A stretch of 13,158 bases of DNA from assembly GCA_002762705.1 (NCBI GenBank), contig PCVE01000106.1, forward strand, positions 1-13,158, read 5' to 3'. Positions 1 through 9,033 of this stretch are shown here, one piece after another. The translations under genes and the position numbers were made by a program. A model generated the notes under the pieces. It did no database searches, was not told the origin of the DNA, and saw nothing but the letters and a program-made list of their open reading frames with translations. The DNA comes from Candidatus Woesearchaeota archaeon CG11_big_fil_rev_8_21_14_0_20_43_8 (GTDB taxonomy: Archaea > Nanobdellota > Nanobdellia > Woesearchaeales > CG08-08-20-14). Positions within the stretch are counted from its first letter, which is position 1. The number at the start of each line of letters is the position of its first letter.

Positions 1-3000
1 AGGATTCAATATATTGGCATGCTTCTGCGACTGATAATTATTCTATCGCGTGGTATCTGGACATGCAGGTGAATGATTCTGCCGGTAATCTCATCCCCAA
101 TGCGAACATTTCAATATATAATCGCACAGGCCAGTTCATCCAGTCCGCATTGACTGATTCAAACGGCTTTGCGCGGCTAAATGTCACGCATTACAGGTCT
201 AATCTCACGCATAGATTCTACCAGACGAATCATACGATCAATATCACTATTGGTTCAGAGAAATCTTCATTCTCGATCAACATGTCGACTAACCAGCATC
301 GTGATGTGCAATTAACGATGGCTCCGCCTGTGGTGACTTTTGTAGGTGTGACTCCGACCGATCCAAACGCCAATTCATATCTATTCTGTGTCCCGCAGTA
401 TACTGACATCGATGGAAGCACAGCCATATTCGATTACAAGTGGTACATAGACGGTGCACTCATTCCTGGAGAGAATCAGAAATATATTGTCTGCTCTGGT
501 CATGAGAACTGTACAAAAGGCGCTAAAGTAAGCTGTGCTGTCAATGCAAGCGATTCGTATTACACCGGATCAAACTGGAACATGAGCGCAAATGTCACAA
601 TACAGAACAAAGGCCCGATAACGAAAGCATCATACACTGACCTCAATGGCGACGGCTATGCAGATATCGTCTTTTCGAATTATTACAATGGTACTGCATG
701 GTACATCAATTCGACCATCTACTTTGGCAACAGCACAGGCGAGTATTCAGTTGATGATTCGCTTGGACTCCCCACAATCGGAGCAGGCACAACCATAATA
801 GATGATATGAACAATGATGGATATCCCGATATCATTATAGCAGGAATCCATAATGGCAGCAGCTGGAATTCATATTCCTTCATCTTTTTTGGCAATAGCA
901 CTGGTGGTTTCTTATCTGATGTTTCGATTAGTCTACCGGTGTCTGCTGCATATGATGTTATTGCAGCGGATTTCGATAGTGATGGATATAAGGACCTTGT
1001 TTTTGCTAATTATAGGGATGATTCAGGATACTCTATGGATTCTAAGGTATATTATAGTACAGGTGGTTTTTCATCAGATAACTTATTAGATCTCCCTACT
1101 GTCGGTGCACGATCTATTGCATCCGGAGATTTTGATCGGGATGGTTACATTGATTTGGTGATCGGGCAGATATATGATGGTGTCATTTACGATGTCAATT
1201 CTACGGTTTATTATGGTAACAGTACCGGCGGTTTTTCGCTTGCGGATTCGCTGACACTTCCTACTTTCGGACCACGAAAAGTCATAGCCGATGATCTCAA
1301 TGGTGATGGATATCTGGATCTGGTCTTTGCGAATGAACGGGACTCTGTGTCCAGGAAAATAAATTCCACAGTCTATTTTGGTAACAGCACCGGCGGATTC
1401 TCCATAGATGATTCTGTCGCACTTCCGACAGAAGGTCCCCTTGATGTTATTGCAGATGATCTAAATGGCGATGGATACAAAGATCTCATATTCGCGAATA
1501 GCAATAACGGCACAAGCAGAAATATTGACTCGATGATCTATTACAGCAACAGTACCGGTGGATATTCTGTCAGTGATTCTCTTGGCCTTCCTACGTCCGG
1601 AGTGACGGATGTGTTCATAGATGATCTTAATCTTGATGGATACAAAGAGATTATGTTCGCAAACCCGACTAATGGAACAGAAACAATCATAAATTGTACT
1701 ATCTTTTTTGGCAATAGTTCCGGTGGTTACTCTGTTCAGAATTCTGTTGGGCTATTGACTGATAGCGGCAGGTTGATAGACACATATGATTTGGATGGAA
1801 ATGGTTACCCAGATGTAATCTTTGCAAGTAACAATTTGAATACTAATTCCACAATCTATTACAGCAACAGCACAGGTGGTTTCAATGTAGGAGATTCTCT
1901 TAAGCTTCCTACTTCTAGATCTCTTGGTCTTTCAATCGCAGGAATTGGAAAGATCGGATCGATCATGGATGATATAGAAGATGTTGCGATCAACATGACA
2001 TTCAATTCAACAATCAATCTCTCAGACAACATCTATGACCCGGATGGAGATACATTATCATTCACATCGATCGGCGCACAGAATCTCACAGTCACATACG
2101 ATTCGACTAATATGTTAGTTCATATCATTGGGAAACCGGACTTCAACGGAACATCCTGGTTGATAATCAATGCGACAGATGGATCTGGACACGCAGTGAC
2201 AAATAACTTCTCAATAAATGTGTACTACATCGATCCTGTCACAACAGTCAACATCAGCGAATTTGCGAATCAGTCTGGGACAACCAACCTATCAAACAAG
2301 ACAATGCGGCAACTGATGAATCTCAGCAATTTCAAACTTGCGAAATCGACGGGAAGCATCCAATGGCTGGCAAATACAAACCTAATCCATCAGAATCTCG
2401 TAAGACATACATATTTCGCAAGCAAGCTGATCGCAGTGAACACAAGCGCACTCGATAGCACATTTAATTCAAGCGCGAGCTTAGAAGTCACAGGAGTCGA
2501 CTGCTCTGATTATGCGATATATCGCTCGTCCGCGTTCCATAATAGTGCAGCTTCAGTCATCGCGGAAGCCACTGAATGTCCATCGAATATCTGTACATCT
2601 GTTTCATGCAGCGGAACCACGTTGTTATTCACAGTATCAGGTTTTTCAAGCTATGCGATCGGTCCTGCGCCAGCAGGAGATACGCCAGTAACACCGACTA
2701 CAACAACACCGTCAAGCAGTGGCACATCAAGCGGCTTTGCGAAGAACATGGAGTCGATCATATTCAACGATGTGAGGGCAGGACAGGAGAAGATATTCAC
2801 ACTGAATAATTATTTGATCGCGATCACAAAAGTATCCATGACCGCAAAAGAGTTCATCAGCAAGATGAAGATCTCAGTACGAAGCTATGGAGAAGCGCCA
2901 TATTCACTGCTCGAGAGCACGATCGATGGCGCATATCAATATCTGAAGGTGTCACATGAGAACTATTTCGACAACAGCCAGGTCGAAGACATAAGATTCG

Positions 3001-3674
3001 AATTCAAGGTGCCGAAATCATGGCTAGGTACAGATAAAGCTGTGCTATACAGATACAATGACGGCGACTGGAGCAAGCAAAAAACCGAGCAGACATCTAC
3101 GGATTCATCTTATGCATATTACACAGCATATCCTGAAGGGCTTTCATATTTCGCCATCGCAAAAGAAGAAGCGAAGGTTGTGCCTGTGAAAGACACACCA
3201 ATAACACAGACCACAGAGCCCACACCTCACACTCCAGAACCAATAGTCCAAAGCCCAGTGCCCACATCACAGGCACTTACTGGCCAGGCCATAAACCCCA
3301 CGCCCCATACCACAAAACCCACGCCTCAGACTCAGCAAGAAAAATCATGGTTCGCTGTAAATCTCACCTGGATCGTCGCAGCATGTGTAATCCTACTTGG
3401 TCTGATCATAGCAGGCATAATATTTATCACCGGACGAAAAACCCGGCCAACAATCCAACAGCATGATCAAAAAACCATAATCAACAATTACATGAGGCAG
3501 GCATTAGTTTATAATCAGCCGATACCAGAAAGTATCATAGCTATACTTGATGCGACTGTGTTGTGGGCGAGAGGAGAGATGACACATGGGCATACAAAAG
3601 AAGAGCTAAAATCTGCTCTGATACAACGTGGCTGGCAATCAGATCTGGCAAATATTTTTTTGAGTAAAATATAG
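1..3674 (+). CDS. Giant FG-GAP/VCBS-repeat surface protein with PGF-pre-PGF-like domain and membrane anchor (5' end missing)
   Basis: The reading frame is open from base 3, so the true start lies outside the window; the ATG at 63 is internal, and about 1223 residues are visible. From N to C terminus I see a carboxypeptidase-regulatory-like Ig fold (about 63-310), a second Ig/PKD-like domain with several cysteines (about 330-610), eight FG-GAP/VCBS calcium-loop repeats (about 618-1953), a cadherin-like domain with a DPDGD motif (about 1970-2230), a Cys-containing module (about 2240-2680), a Thr/Ser/Pro linker, a PGF-pre-PGF-like domain (about 2735-3175), a Thr/Pro stalk (about 3190-3345), one transmembrane helix (about 3369-3431) followed by GRKTR, and a tail of about 80 residues. 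Asn-X-Ser/Thr sequons are very frequent, as expected of an N-glycosylated archaeal envelope protein. Adhesion or cell-surface recognition is the likely role, but no ligand can be read from the sequence. The tail resembles the short helical module with a TKEEL...GW pattern that I recall from DPANN membrane proteins. Confidence 0.9.
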   Translation, partial: DSIYWHASATDNYSIAWYLDMQVNDSAGNLIPNANISIYNRTGQFIQSALTDSNGFARLNVTHYRSNLTHRFYQTNHTINITIGSEKSSFSINMSTNQHRDVQLTMAPPVVTFVGVTPTDPNANSYLFCVPQYTDIDGSTAIFDYKWYIDGALIPGENQKYIVCSGHENCTKGAKVSCAVNASDSYYTGSNWNMSANVTIQNKGPITKASYTDLNGDGYADIVFSNYYNGTAWYINSTIYFGNSTGEYSVDDSLGLPTIGAGTTIIDDMNNDGYPDIIIAGIHNGSSWNSYSFIFFGNSTGGFLSDVSISLPVSAAYDVIAADFDSDGYKDLVFANYRDDSGYSMDSKVYYSTGGFSSDNLLDLPTVGARSIASGDFDRDGYIDLVIGQIYDGVIYDVNSTVYYGNSTGGFSLADSLTLPTFGPRKVIADDLNGDGYLDLVFANERDSVSRKINSTVYFGNSTGGFSIDDSVALPTEGPLDVIADDLNGDGYKDLIFANSNNGTSRNIDSMIYYSNSTGGYSVSDSLGLPTSGVTDVFIDDLNLDGYKEIMFANPTNGTETIINCTIFFGNSSGGYSVQNSVGLLTDSGRLIDTYDLDGNGYPDVIFASNNLNTNSTIYYSNSTGGFNVGDSLKLPTSRSLGLSIAGIGKIGSIMDDIEDVAINMTFNSTINLSDNIYDPDGDTLSFTSIGAQNLTVTYDSTNMLVHIIGKPDFNGTSWLIINATDGSGHAVTNNFSINVYYIDPVTTVNISEFANQSGTTNLSNKTMRQLMNLSNFKLAKSTGSIQWLANTNLIHQNLVRHTYFASKLIAVNTSALDSTFNSSASLEVTGVDCSDYAIYRSSAFHNSAASVIAEATECPSNICTSVSCSGTTLLFTVSGFSSYAIGPAPAGDTPVTPTTTTPSSSGTSSGFAKNMESIIFNDVRAGQEKIFTLNNYLIAITKVSMTAKEFISKMKISVRSYGEAPYSLLESTIDGAYQYLKVSHENYFDNSQVEDIRFEFKVPKSWLGTDKAVLYRYNDGDWSKQKTEQTSTDSSYAYYTAYPEGLSYFAIAKEEAKVVPVKDTPITQTTEPTPHTPEPIVQSPVPTSQALTGQAINPTPHTTKPTPQTQQEKSWFAVNLTWIVAACVILLGLIIAGIIFITGRKTRPTIQQHDQKTIINNYMRQALVYNQPIPESIIAILDATVLWARGEMTHGHTKEELKSALIQRGWQSDLANIFLSKI
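618..1953 (+). repeat. Eight tandem FG-GAP/VCBS-type repeats, 55-residue period (protein-level)
   Basis: The calcium-loop motif D-x-[ND]-x-[DN]-G-Y-x-[DE] begins at 639, 804, 969, 1128, 1293, 1458, 1623 and 1788. The spacing is 165 bases each time except one step of 159 bases. Each copy continues with a hydrophobic strand (such as IVFSN or LVFAN), a variable loop, then a turn of the GNSTGGF type and a DSLxLPT strand. The third copy (969-1127) is two residues shorter and has lost the sequon-bearing part of the GNSTGG turn, which accounts for the short step. After the eighth copy a ninth start can be seen near 1940-1953, but its acidic residues are gone. Codons for the same residues differ between copies, so the duplication is not recent. 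FG-GAP repeats are known to form beta-propeller blades that bind calcium. Confidence 0.88.
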
Positions 3675-3680
3675 GGGGGG
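3674..3680 (+). promoter_or_regulatory. G-rich ribosome binding site for the NorD-like gene
   Basis: A run of seven G begins on the last base of the upstream stop codon and sits four bases before the ATG at 3685. It supports that start and implies that ribosomes finishing the surface-protein gene could feed the next one. Confidence 0.5.
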
Positions 3681-3684
3681 ATCG

Positions 3685-6507
3685 ATGACAGAGAAAAAGA
3701 ACGGTTCGAAGAGATTAGACTATGCAAAAAGCCTGCTTGACTTCTCTTCGGATGAGACAAAAGAGATACTCCGGATCGATAATATTGTCAAGAAGAAGAA
3801 CAAGGACATGATGCCTGAGTTCAATAATTATTGGAAGCGTCTGAAAGACAATAAGACAAATGATCTTGAGGCTTGGGTGGATGCCGGGATAGAACGATTA
3901 GATAAGCACCACTGCAGTGATTTTCTTAAATATGCGCCTGATATAATACAACGTCATCCAAGGCGATTTGATGATTGGGAAAAGAGCACCGAGAAAATAC
4001 AAATATTCGACGAAGCGAAAAGAAGATCATTCCATGAGAACTATTGTGACCTTGTGGATCTTTTCATATCGAATGGGTCCTACCATTGGATAAAGAAGAT
4101 GCATGAATTGGTCCCGATGATCCATGGCGAAGATATTACAATAATAAAAAAATATCTTGACGTGAGTGATGGGTTATTATCTGGGCTCCTTGAAGAATAC
4201 AAGGAGAACAAGTCTAAGATCATCAAGTCTATTGAAAAGCTAGTGACAAGCCTTCCTGACCCAAAAGCCCTCAGAAAAGTCTCTTATTACAATATCCGGA
4301 AGATCCCTTCTCTTATCAAAGCATTCAAAGAATCTGGATTCGAAGAAGATTTTATGGATTCACTCAAAGATGCGCTCGAAGATGGGGTGGCTGATCCCTG
4401 GATCTCATTCATATCAGACGACCTTAAAGTTGTGAAAACAAAAAATGATCATATCACGCGCATGTCTGATTTATTGGATACAGAGATTCCATATGCAGTT
4501 ACTTTGGAAGAGGCAGCTCCTGAATTCATGCCTGAGAAGAATCTTCTTGCCGGGATCAATATCGAAGTTGTCGCAGGCGGACGCCAGCCATTGACTGATG
4601 GCAAGAGGATCTATCTTCCGCGGAAAATATCAATGTTCTGCCAGGACAAAAGGGATCTAAAGCCAAGGCAGAACAAGAATGTTGCGGTCTATGCCAATCA
4701 TGCGTTCCACGAATGTACACATATAAGATATGGTTCGTTCCTTATCGATCTGAAAGCCTATTTTAAGAATGCTAAAAAAACATGGCTTCTGAAGCGTTTA
4801 TTTAACATCTATGATGATTTCCGTTGTGAATCGCATTATTTCAGGGAATTTAATGATGAACAGGTATTGACAAATCCGATAATCGAATACCATGAATATA
4901 TCGGTCGCAACATGATATATCCGTTGCAGAAAGATTGGCTTAGAGGAACTCTTGATAAGATGCTCTTAGATAGGTATAGTGAAGAACGACTTAAGAAGGT
5001 GGCAAAACCAAGACTTGAATATATCCAGAACAAGTTCGCAAAACAGATAATGACTGAAGTAGCAAAACAGGATCTTGATACAAGGCTCTCACTTATCGAT
5101 CCTCTCCAGACATTCATGGCATTCCTAACTTCTGAGGTGATCATCGGCGCGAGAAAAAGCAAATATATGCCTTTAGATAAGGATTTTGAGGATGCATTCC
5201 TGTCACGGCGACTCAAAGGACAGAAAAGCAGGGATCACAACCTTCAGACCTTAGATGACCTATTGCGATATTCAGTCGGTCTGAAAAAAGATGTGAGACT
5301 GGCCGATGTCGACAGATCGCTCTTCGCAGGGACTGAGATTTATGGGTTTTTGCTCGAAGAATTCGATGAAGAACTGAATAAAAAGAAGGATGAAGAGAAA
5401 GATGGTTCTGATGATGATGTCCCGAAATACTCAGAAGATATCGAGCCATCGAATGGAACTCCGATCGATGATAAAAGTGATCTTGATGATAAGGTTGATG
5501 AGATAAGGAGCAGGGCGAAAAAGCATTACGAAGATATGGATGTCGATCCTGACCTGGAACCAGATGACGATCCAATCCCAGATAAAATGGGTGGGAAAAA
5601 ATCTGATCTTGAAAGAAAGATCGAACCATTCAATGAGGAGTTTTGTATCCCCGAATATAATCCATCTACTGATGGGTGGAGCAATTCGACTCTACATGTC
5701 AAGAACCGTGTACGTGAGGGAGAAGTCTATTCTGTAGATCCTTGGCTTGTGAAAGCAGGAAAACGTGCCGTGAGCATGCTAAAACCATTCACATTTGATA
5801 TACAGAGACGGACAAGGAAGCCAGGTAAAAAAAATATGCGGGAAGTGATAAAAGATGGCAACAGGATCACAGGTGGACGAAGTCCGCGAAAACGAATAAA
5901 TGATCGCGTGGTCTTTGACAGGAGGGATTACGCTATCTTGATTGTGGGAGATCATAGTGCGTCGACTGGGCAGAGAATTGCTGATAACAGAATAGTTCTT
6001 GATGTGATAAAAGATGCAGTGTATCTTTTCTCAGAAGGCTGCAATCATGTCGGAGACGATTTCGCAGTGTATTTTTTCTCATCAAGCCAAGATACATATG
6101 TATCTCGGATAAAAAGCTTTGATGAATCATGGTCTGATACTCCTAAAAGAAAACTCAGCGCTATCCGGATAAAGAACGCTAATCGGGATGGAGCAATGAT
6201 ACGCTATGGTGCGGATCTGCTCGACGCACGGCATAGTAAGTCGAAGCTTTTTGTCTATATTGGAGATGGAAAACCAAATGCGAATAATTACACTGGTGAT
6301 ATGGCAATAGACGATACTGCAAAAGCGATCGGCGAATGCCGGAAGAAGGGGATTGATTTCGTATATCTTAATATCGATAAATCCGCCACCTCGAATTATT
6401 TTAATCGTCTGACTCAGCATGCAAGCTACGCAAGGGTATTTAAAGAGATAGAAGACCTTGCACATTCTGCGATCGACATATACAAACGGGTGGGCAAAAG
6501 AAAATGA
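3685..6507 (+). CDS. NorD/CbbO-like protein: helical N-terminus, HExxH metal motif, C-terminal VWA domain
   Basis: This 940-residue protein has no signal peptide or membrane segment. Residues 1-320 look helical. An HECTH motif (HExxH) lies at 342-346, followed by IRYGSF and then DDFRCE near 377-382; I recall a similar histidine motif plus an EDxRxD-type motif from NorD and CbbO. Residues about 561-640 are a strongly acidic linker. The VWA domain begins with RRDYAIL and has the MIDAS motif D756-H-S758-A-S760, then NRDG at 833-836 and GDGKPN at 860-865, followed by a DDT...GECRKKGI stretch as in the NorD C-terminus. CbbO and NorD act with a hexameric MoxR-class ATPase (CbbQ, NorQ) to remodel or activate a metalloenzyme; the ATPase encoded at 10367 fits that partner. 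The target here is unknown. HExxH plus VWA next to a MoxR gene also recalls the COG3864/DUF2201 predicted metallopeptidases. The VWA and NorD-like call is firm; peptidase activity is only a possibility. Confidence 0.88.
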   Translation: MTEKKNGSKRLDYAKSLLDFSSDETKEILRIDNIVKKKNKDMMPEFNNYWKRLKDNKTNDLEAWVDAGIERLDKHHCSDFLKYAPDIIQRHPRRFDDWEKSTEKIQIFDEAKRRSFHENYCDLVDLFISNGSYHWIKKMHELVPMIHGEDITIIKKYLDVSDGLLSGLLEEYKENKSKIIKSIEKLVTSLPDPKALRKVSYYNIRKIPSLIKAFKESGFEEDFMDSLKDALEDGVADPWISFISDDLKVVKTKNDHITRMSDLLDTEIPYAVTLEEAAPEFMPEKNLLAGINIEVVAGGRQPLTDGKRIYLPRKISMFCQDKRDLKPRQNKNVAVYANHAFHECTHIRYGSFLIDLKAYFKNAKKTWLLKRLFNIYDDFRCESHYFREFNDEQVLTNPIIEYHEYIGRNMIYPLQKDWLRGTLDKMLLDRYSEERLKKVAKPRLEYIQNKFAKQIMTEVAKQDLDTRLSLIDPLQTFMAFLTSEVIIGARKSKYMPLDKDFEDAFLSRRLKGQKSRDHNLQTLDDLLRYSVGLKKDVRLADVDRSLFAGTEIYGFLLEEFDEELNKKKDEEKDGSDDDVPKYSEDIEPSNGTPIDDKSDLDDKVDEIRSRAKKHYEDMDVDPDLEPDDDPIPDKMGGKKSDLERKIEPFNEEFCIPEYNPSTDGWSNSTLHVKNRVREGEVYSVDPWLVKAGKRAVSMLKPFTFDIQRRTRKPGKKNMREVIKDGNRITGGRSPRKRINDRVVFDRRDYAILIVGDHSASTGQRIADNRIVLDVIKDAVYLFSEGCNHVGDDFAVYFFSSSQDTYVSRIKSFDESWSDTPKRKLSAIRIKNANRDGAMIRYGADLLDARHSKSKLFVYIGDGKPNANNYTGDMAIDDTAKAIGECRKKGIDFVYLNIDKSATSNYFNRLTQHASYARVFKEIEDLAHSAIDIYKRVGKRK

Positions 6508-7664
6508 TGTTTGACTATGCAAAAGACATTGTGGCTGGGTTGTTCATAGATTACAATGCTCAGATGTTATTGGTTATGGATCTTTTTAAGGATGTCGAGA
6601 TATACGATGATCAGAGTTATTCTCATAAAAGCAATCGATATACAGAAGATGCGATTCGTGATGTGTATCAAAAGAAAAGACTGGTTCTTTTTTTTGAAGG
6701 CTACGGTCCATCTGTCATTCCGATCACAAGAAGCGCAATGACAAACGGCATGTCTCTTGCACGCAGAATCTCTGAAATCTATAAGATCGACAAAGCGTTT
6801 CTAAAAGAACTTCTTATTAATGCGGCAGCCATCCATAAACATGGTCTGATGAAAGTTGATGATTGGTATAAGCTATCTAAAAAAGTTGGTCCGGACAGGA
6901 TCTTGTTCTTCATGAGAAGGCTTATCGAAGCAGATGACAAAAAAGTACAGATCGGCCTATATGTTCTAAATGATCCGCGCTTGGATGCACAGGACATCAT
7001 AAATTTTGGTGAGTTATCTTCTTATGTGATTAGAAGATATCTGCAAGCAGACAATATATTGGATTGCCTTGCATGCGCTAGAAGCATAAGCGACGATATC
7101 GCTGTAGGCGTGTATGCAGCAATAGAAAAACTTGCCAAAAATCCTTATCCTGGCCATTATATCACTAATCAAATCAATGATCTGAAGCAGAAGTTACAGA
7201 AGATCCATAGGGGAGACATAACTTTTTACTTAAAGAATGCGATTGATATGATGGTGCAGAAGAGATCGGTCTTCAAAGAGCCCGATAATCTACTTACCAG
7301 GTTGATATTGGATTATCTTAACAAAAAGACATATTTTTCAGTTTTGAGCCAGGATTCTCTTGATCGGTTGCAGGGTCACGAACATATACGACTCATTGGG
7401 TCATCAAATAATGAACAATCGTTCACTGGACTTAAGCGATTGATCGAGTATGAATATATAATCGATCATGAGCTCCCAAAAAGTTGCGGCCTTGCAGAAC
7501 GGATACATGATCTTGCTAAGGAATATTCATCTAATTGGGATGATGCTGTCCGATTTTTTCCGTTTATTGAGACTATGGCCGGGCTTGTGACCCGGATGTC
7601 GGGTGATGTGGGTTCGCTTGAAGATATCGTAGAACAATTGGAGGATATCGATGGCAAGATCTGA
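6504..7664 (+). CDS. Uncharacterised helical protein A of the VWA-MoxR cluster
   Basis: I do not recognise this 386-residue protein. It is soluble (no signal peptide or transmembrane segment), and its leucine, lysine and aspartate pattern suggests mostly alpha helices, perhaps HEAT- or TPR-like. No catalytic or metal motif stands out. Its ATG overlaps the stop of the NorD-like gene in an ATGA arrangement, so the two are probably translationally coupled. A second in-frame ATG follows at once at 6507; a GGGTGGG stretch at 6488-6494 could serve as ribosome binding site for either. Its position between a VWA protein and a MoxR ATPase suggests a structural or adaptor part of the same complex, which is inference from context only. 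Confidence 0.8.
   Translation: MMFDYAKDIVAGLFIDYNAQMLLVMDLFKDVEIYDDQSYSHKSNRYTEDAIRDVYQKKRLVLFFEGYGPSVIPITRSAMTNGMSLARRISEIYKIDKAFLKELLINAAAIHKHGLMKVDDWYKLSKKVGPDRILFFMRRLIEADDKKVQIGLYVLNDPRLDAQDIINFGELSSYVIRRYLQADNILDCLACARSISDDIAVGVYAAIEKLAKNPYPGHYITNQINDLKQKLQKIHRGDITFYLKNAIDMMVQKRSVFKEPDNLLTRLILDYLNKKTYFSVLSQDSLDRLQGHEHIRLIGSSNNEQSFTGLKRLIEYEYIIDHELPKSCGLAERIHDLAKEYSSNWDDAVRFFPFIETMAGLVTRMSGDVGSLEDIVEQLEDIDGKI
7640..7645 (+). promoter_or_regulatory. Shine-Dalgarno site GGAGGA inside the end of helical gene A
   Basis: GGAGGA ends five bases before the ATG at 7651. It is the best Shine-Dalgarno match inside the cluster and fixes the start of the next gene even though that start lies within the preceding gene. 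Confidence 0.65.
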
Positions 7665-9033
7665 TGTCTATACGTTAGAGCATTATATCACGCTCGAGGA
7701 AAATTTTGTTGAAAGAAAGAAAGAATCTCTGGCAGAGCTTGGTCTTGATCTGATACTACCTGTCCTGCGCGACGGTTTCTATCGGAATCAGCAAAATCCG
7801 CTATTATATATCAAATATCTTGAAGCATCCTGTCTCACATTGGATCATTATTCTGAATTGAAATATTGGTTATTCCTTCAGCAAAAAGTAGTCTCGCTTA
7901 TCTCTGATGCATATTCGTCTGAGAGCACAGTGTCTGACAATGTCTTTCGTTACGTCGGTCGGACTGCTCTAAAGGCGCAAGAGACTGGTACTGTATTGCA
8001 TCAAAATGATCTTGTCGGACTTTGGTCTCTCGCTGAAAAAGAATACTGGCGGCAGTACTATTTTTATGACAGTTCGCCTGATTGCAGTTGCCTCGAGAAT
8101 CTATGCGACTTATATTTTGATTTTTGTTATCTGAGGAAATCTTTCGATCTGGAGGATCAAAGCAGGATTAAGAATTTTCTCTCAGACTTCAATTCTATTG
8201 TCAGACATATGCGCTTCGATGAGGTCAGGGATACAATCAATCTATGCAAGAGAGCGCTTGGACAGGGATGGATCATGGTTGATTTCTTCGAACGTGGGAA
8301 AAAGGTAGATGAGGTGTTATACGTAAGTAAATCACATAGTATAATTAAAAAAGATGTGCCCCTCGGATTTTCGTATTATTGTTCACGTGTCAGAAATAAG
8401 GATCCGTTGTTCTATCATAAAGCTCTCACATATGCAGATGCGGCCCTGGATAAGGGGATAAATCCATCTCTTGTACTTATGAATTTCCAAAAAGTTGGGC
8501 AATTTGAATGCACGGAAATGGAAGATGCATGGTTCACCCTTGGCTGCGGGGTATGGGAGGATAATGCAAGAAATGGTTTTGATTTTTTTTCAGACACAGA
8601 TTATCTTGATGCATGGTTTCATGGATACATGCAGACTGATATTATAAATCACTGTATCGATCTTTCTGATAAAAAGCATTTTAGGGAATTTTCAAATCCA
8701 TCAAAGCTGCTCTCGATTATTCTTGGACTGGATGGTCAGATAGATCGAATTGGTGACACAGATGAATTGATCCGTCTTCTTAATGTTGATATATCGATTC
8801 CGATCGGACGGAGATTTGTCTCGAACTTGAATTGCTTTGTCTATGCTTTGTCTGATCTTAAAGAGAAGATACCAAAAAAAGAATACCTTAGGTGTCTTGA
8901 TAATGCAGCATCTGTGTCTAATGATGGTGGAGACGCTGTTGAATTCATACAACTTATGCACGCTCTTTCTTTGCGTGATGGGGATCAGATATCTAAGATA
9001 CTTGATAACATGGATGGTGGAGATGGCGCTTGA
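7651..9033 (+). CDS. Uncharacterised helical protein B of the VWA-MoxR cluster
   Basis: I do not recognise this 460-residue soluble protein. It is rich in aromatic residues and appears all-helical, with no signal peptide, transmembrane segment or known catalytic motif. Four cysteines are close together at residues 145, 147, 152 and 159 (CxC-x4-C-x6-C). They might bind a metal but lie in what looks like an ordinary amphipathic helix. The gene overlaps its upstream neighbour by 14 bases and has a strong GGAGGA site, so the start is well supported. It ends in a glycine- and aspartate-rich tail that overlaps the start of the next gene. Its role in the ATPase-VWA system is inferred from gene order only. 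Confidence 0.8.
   Translation: MARSDVYTLEHYITLEENFVERKKESLAELGLDLILPVLRDGFYRNQQNPLLYIKYLEASCLTLDHYSELKYWLFLQQKVVSLISDAYSSESTVSDNVFRYVGRTALKAQETGTVLHQNDLVGLWSLAEKEYWRQYYFYDSSPDCSCLENLCDLYFDFCYLRKSFDLEDQSRIKNFLSDFNSIVRHMRFDEVRDTINLCKRALGQGWIMVDFFERGKKVDEVLYVSKSHSIIKKDVPLGFSYYCSRVRNKDPLFYHKALTYADAALDKGINPSLVLMNFQKVGQFECTEMEDAWFTLGCGVWEDNARNGFDFFSDTDYLDAWFHGYMQTDIINHCIDLSDKKHFREFSNPSKLLSIILGLDGQIDRIGDTDELIRLLNVDISIPIGRRFVSNLNCFVYALSDLKEKIPKKEYLRCLDNAASVSNDGGDAVEFIQLMHALSLRDGDQISKILDNMDGGDGA

Noticed and set aside
3655..3661. Seven-T run as a terminator for the surface-protein gene
   Set aside because: It lies inside the last codons of the gene, and the next gene starts within 25 bases, so a terminator call is not supported on its own.
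5213..5629. 138-codon open frame on the minus strand
   Set aside because: It is a shadow of the acidic, repetitive linker of the NorD-like gene; its His- and Ser-rich composition mirrors the GAT-rich codons on the other strand.
8837..9022. Upstream extension of helical protein C to the ATG at 8837
   Set aside because: It would overlap the previous gene by almost 200 bases, has no ribosome binding site, and the added residues look like an out-of-frame reading of helical gene B.
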